Assembly (NCBI GenBank): GCA_022036555.1
Contig: CM039129.1
Location: 28,818,553-28,882,552 of the forward strand
Length of the DNA: 64,000 nucleotides
Reading direction: 5' to 3'
Source of the DNA: Microstegium vimineum
Taxonomy: Eukaryota > Streptophyta > Magnoliopsida > Poales > Poaceae
Position 1 is the first letter of the stretch, and the number at the start of each line of letters is the position of its first letter. The translations under genes and the position numbers were made by a program. This document shows positions 56,537-64,000 of the stretch, in pieces. The notes under the pieces were generated by a model. It saw nothing but the letters and a program-made list of their open reading frames with translations. It searched no databases and had not been told where the DNA came from.

Positions 56537-59500
56537 ATGTCGGAGAGCACGTACTTTAATCTAGAATTGCTTAAAACTATTACAGGCGATTTTGCAGATG
56601 AGCGACTGGTTGGTAGTGGTGGGTATGGAGATGTTTACAGGGTACGGACAATGATCGACTTAATCATTAGAGCGCTCGTATTAACTATAACTTCCCCTTG
56701 TTTTGTAAGGATACAAGTTTGACGCTTTTGAATTCATCGCAAATACTGCAGGGCACCTATCATGGGCAAGAGATTGCTGTGAAGAAGCTTCATCCCCTGC
56801 AAGGACTTGATGATAAGGCGTTTGACAATGAATTCCATAACCTTAGCAAGATCCACCATCCAAATGTTGTTCGGTTAATTGGCTACAGCCACGAATCACA
56901 TCGTAAGTTTCATCGTCACAATGGGGAACTACTTTCTGCTATAGTAATGGAGAGAGTTCTCTGCTTCGAATATATGGAGGGTGGAAGCCTTGATAAGCAT
57001 ATTTTAGGTACGTACGGTATATCCTGTTTGTTTGCTGGAGTAGTTATATATATTGGGGATATATATATATATATATATATGCGCTTATACTAGCTCCTGT
57101 CTGTTTTTTTTCCATTGCAGCTAATTCTTGTGATCTTGACTGGCTGACGTGTTACAAAATTATAAAAGGGACCTGTGAGGGCTTAAACCGCCTGCATAGT
57201 GAACAGGGGAAACCTATTTACCATATGGACTTAAAACCTGCTAATATTTTGCTGGACAAGAACATGACAGCAAAAATTGGAGACCTTGGTTTGTCCAGAC
57301 TTGTTTCTTCAACAAAAACCTATCAAACTGAAGCTCGCGATGGAACTCTGTAAGTTGATGCACCATATTTCAAGCCAACTGTTCTGGCAACATGGATATA
57401 TATATGCTTTTCTGGCCTTTTATTGCACTGTCTAACCTTATTTTATTTGATGATTATGATATCACATATATAGAGGGTACATGCCACCAGAATACATAAA
57501 CAGTGGCGACATATCAAGAAAGTCTGACGTGTTCAGTTTGGGAGTCATAATTATCAGAATAATGGATGGAAATGATGGCAACTTCCGCCGTTTTGACATG
57601 CCTCGTGAACAGTTCTTTGAGTTCGTAAGAAACCGAGATGTCTTTTTTCATATCGTTATACTTCCTCTATCCCTGAAAGAATTGATTATCGTTAGATTTC
57701 GTATCAGTCAATTTTTTCTAACTTACACTAACTTTATAGAAAAAAAGATATTTATAAGATAAATGAGAACTATGTGAAAATATATTTTAAATGATACTAA
57801 TTTGATATTATAAGTTTTAATTTTTTTCTAAAAATTTGGTAAAGTTCAAAAAGTTTTGACTCAAGACTATAAAAATCTATCCTTTTAGAGACAGAGAAAG
57901 TATATACTATATATATGTGTGTTATTGTAGTGTACGTACGAGGTGTAGGTAGATGGATATTGGGGATAGATGGGATAATTAGGCCTTATGTTTTGCCTAG
58001 AGCTTGAGGCCTTATGCTTTGCCTAGAGCTTGAGAGATTGAGGGAGACTTTCTTCATAATTTATTGCTTGATTTCTATTGTGCCCCGTGGGCTGAATATA
58101 AAGGGTACATAGGACTAACACCTCTTGTGCCTAGACGATATGGTACTATTCCTATCTCCTCTAATATAATTAAATAACTAAGAGAGACACTAATTAACAC
58201 TAATGGGCTTAAGGCCCAACTAGGACAACCGCGTCCGGCAGCCTGTTGGCTGCCCATGACATCTCCCCCGTCCTTGGAGACTCAGCTCGTCCTCGAGCTG
58301 GAAAGTTGCCGCAGCCTTATTTGACGCGACCTAGGGTAAAGCCTTTTACATCTCGGCTTACCATTTTTATTTAAGACGAAAAGACAACTATATCCTCCTG
58401 GATCCCATGGGAAGAGCGCCTCTGCGGACGCCATGAGAGCTGAAGGGTGGAGTTTGAAACAGCCCGTTACGTTGGATGAGGCTAACACCACCGCAGGAAC
58501 AAGGGTGAATGCGACGCCCATAGCCATGGATGCCTGATGCTAGACGGTGCTGCGAGTTTGCTGCAAGGGGAGTGCCCATACTTGGACCTCCACTGCAATT
58601 GGAGCAACAAGGGGAGTGCCCATACTTGGACCTCCACTGCAATTGGAGCAACAGGCCGCGACAGCAACGAGCTGAGGAGCATGCGCACCTGCCGCATCAT
58701 GCGACGGACAAACCATCCTCGCACTGCTGCCTGGCGGCGCACCGTGGCTTGCTCCGTCGACGCTTTTGTGGCCCGAAGAGCCTGTACGTGGCGGTGTGCC
58801 AGGAGTCCCCGTGCTGCTGCCTAGAGGCGTACCGCCGCCCGGCGTTCACGGTCCTCCTTGTCCTTCGCCTCGAGCCGCGCCAGTAGTGTGGACACCTCAG
58901 CAAGGATGCGGAGGCTGTTGTCGATGCGAAGCGCCACCCGAGTGTGAAGGTCGGGGCCCGGAGTCGGTGTGAAGCGCAGGCGCAGGAGCTCGGTGAAGCG
59001 ACGCCACACCGGGGTACCTTCGTCCTCCTGGAGTTGGAGGAACCACGTACGAGCGCCATCGTCCAGATGACGGGAATCCATCCACACCTTTTCTTCCTCC
59101 ATGATGCGCTCTTGACGGAAGAACGCGGTGCAGCTGTTGGTGAAGATTAGGGGATCGGAATTACCGTCGTAACACGGAAAACCCGGTTTCTGGAACCGCG
59201 GCGGACGATTGGAGTAGTGGTTCGCGGCAGCCGATCTGTTGCTGGCGTTGTCGGTGTTGACCTTCATGACGGCTGAGAGGTCGGTGCTGCAGGGGGGAGG
59301 CGGATGGTGGCTTGGTGGTTGTGGTGGCGGCTACCGACGCTGGAGCGGTGGTGGGGATGGGGCGGTGGCGGCGGCGCGGATGAGGCCCGCGCGCAGGGGA
59401 GCCGCGAGCGGCGCGAAGACCCGTGCTAACGGCGCGGTCGACGACGGGCCGCGACGGAATCGGACGGCGGCGGCGACGGACGGTGGTGCGGCGGCTGGTA

Positions 59501-61529
59501 GGCGGCTGGTGGTGGGCGGCATCGATCTGGATCCCAGTGGCGGGGCAGGATCCGCGGCGGCGAGGGTCGCGGCGGCCTTGGTGGGTCCGCGACGGCTATG
59601 GGGCCGCTGCTGGGGAAGTTGGCGCGGCGGCGGTGGCGGTGGCCCGCGGACGGCGTGACGACGCGCGGAAACGGATCCGCGCGCGGACTGGCGGAGAGGC
59701 GGCGTGCGGCGGCTCCCGAGGTGGGGTGGCGGCGCGTCTGCGTGTGATGGCGCGGCGGGGCGGCCCTCGGGCGGCGCGGATGGGCTTCGCCGGTGATGGA
59801 GAGGCGGCGCGCAGCGGCTGTGGTGGTGGTAGCGGTGGCGCGCGGTGGCTGTGGTGGCGCGGCGGGGCGGCACGCAGGGCTGGGGCGACGCGGATGGTGG
59901 CGGCGGCCGATCGGGATCGGGATTTTTTTTTTTTTGGGAATAGAGGATCGAAAGGCTGCTGATACCAGATGTAGTGTACGTACGAGGTGTAGGTAGATGG
60001 ATATTAGGGATAGATGGGATAATTAGGCCTTATGCTTTGCCTAGAGCTTAGAGATTGAGGAAGACTAGATTGTTCTTCATAATTTATTGCTTGATTTCTA
60101 TTGTGTCCCGTGGGCTGAATATAAAGGGTACATAGAATTAACACCTCTTGTGCCTAGACAATATGGTACTATTCCTATCTCCTCTAATATAATTAAATAA
60201 CTAAGAAATACACTAATTAACACTAATGGGCTTAAGGCCCAACTAGGACAACCGCGTCCGGCAGCCTGTTGGCTGCCCATGACAGTTATGTTCTCTATTA
60301 TTACATTTATGTGCATGCATCTCATCTTTCTAAATTTATCCACAAATTTCTCAGGTAGCTAACAACTGGAAGGAAAGGCTGCAGGAAACGTTGGGTTATT
60401 CATCACAAGAAATAAACATGCTACGTGTGAAGACTTGCATCAATATAGCATTACGATGTGTGGATACTGATCGAAACAAAAGGCCTTACATAAAGGACAT
60501 TGTCAATGAACTGGAAAAACTAGAGGCTAAGATTCAGAAAATGGCACCTTCGGATCATTCGGGGGCTGTGATACTTGGCCAGCAGGTATGATCATTCTGG
60601 TACCATATATATGGTGAAACTGATGCTGATTGTTTACATTACATTACACGAGAGGGGTCGTTTTCCATGATGTGACACTTGGGACATCATAAGTTGCAGC
60701 TTCACTACATCTCTGCAGATTGTTTAGACATTACAGTCTTACAGACAACTATCTATTGCTGTTTCACCACATCTACCCCGCACCTTCACAAGGCACCAAA
60801 CTCATACTATTCCTTATAGCAACTAAAAAACAATAATACTCTTTTTATTCCAAAATCCAAATTATAAGTTTTTCTACTAGCTTTTCTAGATAGTAGATAC
60901 CTAGTAAAAAAATGTATCCGTACATAATGTACATCTAGATACATAACAAAAGTTATGTACCTAGAAAAAACAGAATAACAAAAGTTTTTTTACTAGACTC
61001 ACAAATAAAGTCCAAGCCATGCTTCCCTTTTTTTAGGCGCCCTAGATGTTCTTAAGATCGCAAACCCTAACATTTGTAGATCCTTAATCTACCACCACAC
61101 TGCACTAATCCCTTCTTGCAGCAGAGCTCTGACTCCAACATTCTTGCTGTCGATCCAACCCTGGAGTTGCGCTTCCTATTCGAATTAAGAAAGGACATAT
61201 CATGCTGTCTTCAACTGACAAACAAGACGGACGACTACATTGCATTTAACATAAAGACCAATAGAACCAAGTACTACGCAGAGCCGAACATAGGAATTAT
61301 GCCACCATGTTCCAAACGCTATATATCTGTCACGTTGCGAGCACAGGAGGCGGCACCGCCAAAAATGCAGTGCCATGACATGCTCCTCGTACAGAGTGTT
61401 AATGTCAGTGAGGGCTTCACATCTGATAATGTCACTGAAGACTTCTTCAAACAAGTCATGGTCGAGAAGGTGGTTGATGCGGTGAAACTGCCGATTGTTT
61501 ACGTTACACGGGATCATTTTTCATGTTAG
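56537..61529 (+). CDS. Receptor-like cytoplasmic kinase fused to an MSP domain (PK-MSP)
   Basis: Exons 56537-56641, 56752-57007, 57121-57349, 57474-57624, 60355-60585 and 61122-61529 join in phase into 459 codons without a stop. Residues about 20-290 are a Ser/Thr kinase: Gly loop GSGGYGDVYR, ATP-binding Lys in IAVKKLH, αC Glu in NEFHNLSKI, catalytic loop HMDLKPANILL, metal site GDLGLSRL (DLG for DFG), MPPEY, and SDVFSLGV. The Arg before the catalytic Asp is Met, so it is non-RD, a class often found in immune signalling. Residues about 335-459 are a major sperm protein/VAP domain (LQLTNKTDDYIAFNIKTN, PNIGIMPPCSKRYISVTL). There is no signal peptide or membrane segment, so it should be cytosolic. 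Intron 4 (2730 bp) holds two transposons. The architecture equals wheat Snn3-D1. Orthology is not claimed. Confidence 0.9.
57661..57900. mobile_element. Stowaway-type MITE in intron 4
   Basis: The ends CTTCCTCTATCCCTGAAAG and (reverse-complemented) CTTTCTCTGTCTCTAAAAG form inverted repeats of the Stowaway CTCCCTCCGTCCC type. TA is duplicated at 57659-57660 and 57901-57902. It is 240 bp, AT-rich and non-coding. Confidence 0.75.
57926..58261 (-). repeat. 3' LTR of element F
   Basis: Plus-strand reading: TGTAGTGTACG to CCCATGACA. It differs from 59970-60284 by a short internal duplication of a CTTGAGGCCTTATGCTTTGCC-type segment (58005-58030) and several substitutions. Confidence 0.88.
58821..59267 (-). 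pseudogene. gag fragment of element F
   Basis: The ATG-started frame of 148 codons includes the first part of a Gypsy gag capsid domain: KPGFPCYDGNSDPLIFTNSC, RIMEEEKVWMDSRHLDDGAR, and TWFLQLQEDEGTPVWRRFTE. It stops after a charged helix (LARLEAKDKEDRERR). A full gag of this type is about three times longer and continues into a zinc knuckle, protease and RT, all absent. 59270-59960 on the same strand is a GC-rich leader without a recognised product. The fragment may be retained as a packaging or localisation signal rather than as protein. Confidence 0.8.
59970..60284 (-). repeat. 5' LTR of element F
   Basis: It is bounded by TGTAGTG and CATGACA on the plus strand. The primer site lies immediately left of it (59953-59969), read on the minus strand. 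Confidence 0.88.
60586..61121. other. Intron 5 of the kinase-MSP gene, with MITE fragment
   Basis: From about 60836 (TACTCTTTTTATTCCAAAATC) to about 61000 the sequence resembles a degraded Stowaway-type MITE containing TACATAACAAAAGTTATGTA, a short palindrome. The intron ends in a TTGCAGCAG tandem acceptor. Confidence 0.5.
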
Positions 61530-61694
61530 TATAGTTGTCACTGTTAATATTATTACTAAGGTGTAACTACTTTTTATTCGACTCCTATAATACTAAACGT
61601 GCTCTATACAGTAATACTAGTGTATTAAAAAGATTTCTTGGCCTTTAAACTAGATATATTTACACTTTTTATATAGTAGGACAGAGGGACTATA
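61530..61694. other. 3' flank of the kinase-MSP gene
   Basis: Probable 3' UTR followed by a MITE-like end (ATAGTAGGACAGAGGGAC, 61673-61690) that resembles a Stowaway terminus. No gene. Confidence 0.4.
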
Positions 61695-62557
61695 CACTAC
61701 TATCATTGTCGGATTTTGAACCGGCATAACCAAATAGGCAGTGATAAGGGGGCACATCCGAACCGGCACTGATGGATGTCCAGAAGAAATCGCGTTTTTA
61801 AAATAGAAAAAAAAAATTAGGGGGCAAGCCCACTAGTAAACACCCGTCCGTCTCGGTCTCAAGGCGTAAGTCGTGCATTTTTCCGTGTTAAATCGCGAAC
61901 TGCGCTCCGGTGGGGATTCGAACTCGCAACCTCAGCCTCGCGCGATCGCTCCTCTACAACTTCACCCATGATTCACTTGTGTCTAGATTCGGTTTTAGTT
62001 CACCTCATTCTATACTAAACCGAGTGTAAAATTGATTATTTGAGCCACTAAATAAATTCAAATGAAAAACTTGTAAACTACAAAGTTTCATAACATTTTG
62101 AGATCTACCAATTTCATGTACCAAGTTTTTCCATCCGAGGTCGTTTACAAAATTTAGAATTTCAAATTGACAAATTCGAACGTATTTTTCGATGACAAGA
62201 TGATTTCAAATGAAAAAGTTGGTAAATACAAAGTTTCATAACTTTTCGAGATATACTACTTTCATGTAGAAAGTTTTTCCATCCGAGGTGGTTTACAAAA
62301 ATAAAAAAAAAATGTACAGGTATATCACATGTGGTTCAAGCCACGAACTGGCAGTGAAGGTCCTCATCACTGCCGGTTCCAGCCATGAACCGGCAGTGAT
62401 GAGAAGCTTCACTCACTGCCGGTTCCAGCCAGGAATTGACAGGATGAGAAGCTTCTTTGCCGGTTCGGCCCCAACCCGACAGTGAAGGTTCATCACTATC
62501 GGCCCGAACAAAACTGGCAGTGATGGACCGACAGTGATGTTCGAATCTGTAGTAGTG
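61695..62557. mobile_element. Non-autonomous CACTA element, 863 bp
   Basis: It runs from CACTACTATC (61695) to CTGTAGTAGTG (62557), with TSD ATA at 61692-61694 and 62558-62560. Subterminal CACTGCCGGTT-type repeats are dense at the right end (62330-62545) and sparse at the left (61710-61775). The interior has no ORF. It includes a tRNA-like B-box word on the minus strand (GAGTTCGAATCCCC, about 61915-61930) and a repeated pair of FAGATC/AAGTTTTTCCATCCGAGGT-type segments near 62100-62150 and 62240-62290. The same interior sequence occurs in the fragments at 1020-1575. Confidence 0.85.
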
Positions 62558-62918
62558 ATATGTGTCTTAAATGCAATCATAGATGTTGTGTTAATGGTCA
62601 ATTGTAGTAAAGGCATCACTACTACACAATGGATTTTTCACTACTACAAGAAACGACAATCACTGCCGGCCCATCATTGTCGGTTTTGTTTGGGCCAGCA
62701 GTGATGTCTCATCACTGCCGGTTCATCCTCTGACAGGCCCCCAATTATTGGGGGCAGGGGCTGAACCGACAGTGAAACACCACATCACTGCCGGTTTGTG
62801 GCTTAAACCGGTAGTGATTCCTCTCGGCCCTATCACTGCCGGTTCAAGTCACCAACCGGCAGTGAAGTGGTGTTTCACTGTCGGTTCATGGCTGGAACCG
62901 GCAGTGAAACGTGTATAG

Positions 62919-62925
62919 TATAAAG
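62919..62925 (+). promoter_or_regulatory. TATA box of the CACTA2 TNPD gene
   Basis: AGTATAAAGCC, at the inner edge of the subterminal repeats. The homologous stretch is missing from CACTA1. Confidence 0.55.
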
Positions 62926-63627
62926 CCTTCGTTCTCTTCTTTCCCTCCTCCGCCCAACAGTACAGAACAGTGCGTGGAGCTCCCTCTCTCCATTGTTGCG
63001 GCTGGTGGATTTCTTGAGCTCCATTGTTGCGGCTCCTTTTCACCCTTGGATGCTCACATCTTCTAGCTCTTGGTTAGTAACAAGCATACTTCTTTAGAAT
63101 TGTAGGTTTACATTGCTTTTGTGTATATTCATAGTTTAGATATACTATTTTTCATGATCAAGAAGAGAGGATTGTTGCAATTTGTGTCTATTTTTTCCTA
63201 GCTTTTAGATCCAAAATTACTTGGAAAAATTGTAGCTCTTTGTTTTTATTGGGTAAATATTGTCCAATCATTGAGTAGCTAGGTTCGAAAGATTTGTCTC
63301 GAAAATTATGTATAAAATTTGTAATTAGTTATATTTTTCACTTACATTTAATACTCAATGCATGCATTTAAAGATTTGATAGGATGTGGATAAATGATCT
63401 TTTCTAGTGTGGAATATAAATGGTAACCAAACATTTTTTTAATTCAACAATATACTTTTGCATTAACCAAATACTAATGGTTAGTGACATTTATATTGTC
63501 GGTGTTTTGGAATTTGGAAGGGAATTATATTATATATGTTTATGTGCTTAAAATAATATTATTCAAAAATGCTCCTATTAATATGTTCCTATGTTTTCTC
63601 TGCTCTGCCCATTTTATCTGTGCAGAC

Positions 63628-64000
63628 ATGGATCGAGGGTGGATGTACGATCTGTCACGTACAGACCCACGTACTTGATGGGCATTCACGATTTCATCAA
63701 TTGAGCTAGAGCCATTTATGGGGACTCACATCTTGTATTCTTTCCATGCAAAGACTGCAAGAATACGAGAAAATGGAGGGACGTGGAGCATATACGTTTG
63801 CACTTGATCACAAGGGGGTTCATGAGAAACTACACTATTTGGACTTTGCATGGGGAGGTTGGTCAAAATGCTATACAAGAAAGTAATGATGATGTGCTCA
63901 TGCCTAGCGTATCCCTGAATGCATTATTGCATGTTCATGATTACACAGAACATGTGCCTACCAATGATGATGTGTTTATGAATACATTAGCTAACGACAC
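63628..64000 (+). pseudogene. CACTA2 TNPD/TNP2 transposase, N-terminal part
   Basis: ATG 63628 begins the transposase-associated domain (MDRGWMYDLSRTDPR). A one-base deletion relative to CACTA1 at about 63671 (CCCACGTAC for CCCACGGTAC) then puts a stop at 63676-63678. Downstream, the frame broken in CACTA1 is intact here: the FHPCKDCKNTRKWRDVEH-type region (63745-63800) reads without the small deletion. The window ends inside the gene. Confidence 0.8.

Larger units (their letters stand above)
57926..60284 (-). mobile_element. Small gag-only LTR retrotransposon F in intron 4
   Basis: LTRs 57926-58261 (336 bp) and 59970-60284 (315 bp) flank the element, with TSD GTTAT at 57921-57925 and 60285-60289. 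On the minus strand a TGGTATCAGC primer site (initiator-Met-tRNA type) follows the right LTR, and a purine tract (ACGGGGGAGA) precedes the left LTR, so it lies antisense to the host gene. The 1.7-kb interior encodes only a gag piece (59267-58821). No protease or pol is present, so it must have moved with borrowed enzymes. The right LTR lacks about 20 bp repeated in the left one (GAGGCCTTATG segment). Confidence 0.9.
62639..64000 (+). mobile_element. CACTA2, left part of a second CACTA1-family element
   Basis: The terminus CACTACTACAAGAAA is at 62639, followed by subterminal repeats to 62910 collinear with 29160-29400. A TATAAAG box is at 62919-62925, and a 5' UTR with an intron (donor about 63071, acceptor TGTGCAG before 63628) follows. 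The TNPD gene then begins. The right end lies outside the window. Another CACTACTACACAA motif at 62617 directly precedes the element and may be the end of an older element it inserted into. Confidence 0.85.

Noticed and set aside
59239..59962. Plus- and minus-strand frames of 140-180 codons in the right part of element F
   Set aside because: These are Gly/Arg/Ala or Pro/Arg/His low-complexity frames in a GC-rich leader. No protein family is recognisable.
57926..60284. Two copies of a 0.3-kb sequence as a duplicated host intron segment
   Set aside because: The flanking GTTAT duplication, primer site and purine tract show they are LTRs of a retrotransposon.
62330..62890. Regularly spaced short repeats resembling a CRISPR array
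   Set aside because: The repeats are direct and inverted subterminal motifs of CACTA transposons, not spacer-separated identical repeats, and the DNA is a plant chromosome.

Overview
This window is nuclear DNA from a grass, probably a panicoid/Andropogoneae species. That placement is inferred from the CACTGCCGGTT subterminal repeats, Tat-lineage Gypsy elements carrying an antisense extra ORF, an Au-type SINE, and a grass-type kinase-MSP gene. There is no bacterial or viral gene organisation. About 85-90% of the window is nested transposable elements. One host gene is convincingly intact.

Layout. 1-3940 is AT-rich intergenic DNA with CACTA-derived fragments and a (TA)n tract. 3941-28898 is a PIF/Harbinger transposon with 15-bp perfect terminal inverted repeats. 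Its transposase gene is split by a 21.3-kb Ty3/Gypsy (Tat-type) retrotransposon, element A (6205-27511, TSD TGTAT). Element A has gag and protease but no RT/RNase H/integrase, and it has a long antisense ORF. It was itself hit by a 4-kb solo LTR (element B, 9268-13242, TSD ACATG) and by a truncated third Gypsy (element C, from 16019) joined to a fragment of a B-like LTR (element D).

29141-55393 is an autonomous-type CACTA transposon (CACTA1, TSD TTC). It has a decayed TNPD/TNP2 gene, an internal block of subterminal-type repeats, and a second gene encoding a plant transposon protein plus a Ulp1/C48 SUMO-protease-like domain. A complete but decayed 16.25-kb Tat-type Gypsy, element E (35395-51646, minus strand, 1354-bp LTRs, TSD CTATA), sits inside it. 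Element E carries gag-protease-RT-RNase H-integrase on the minus strand and a spliced antisense ORF with its own TATA box on the plus strand.

55845-56030 is a tRNA-derived SINE with 17-bp TSDs. 56537-61529 is the host gene: a six-exon receptor-like cytoplasmic kinase fused to a C-terminal major sperm protein (MSP) domain, 459 aa, open reading frame intact across all junctions. This is the PK-MSP architecture known from the wheat sensitivity gene Snn3-D1. Its fourth intron has absorbed a Stowaway MITE and a small gag-only LTR retrotransposon (element F, 57926-60284, TSD GTTAT). 61695-62557 is a non-autonomous CACTA element (TSD ATA). 62639 to the window end is the left part of a second copy (CACTA2) of the CACTA1 family.

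Nested order gives relative ages: Harbinger older than A, A older than B and C; CACTA1 older than E; the kinase gene older than its intron insertions. Almost all boundaries were set from terminal motifs and matching target-site duplications that can be read directly in the sequence.
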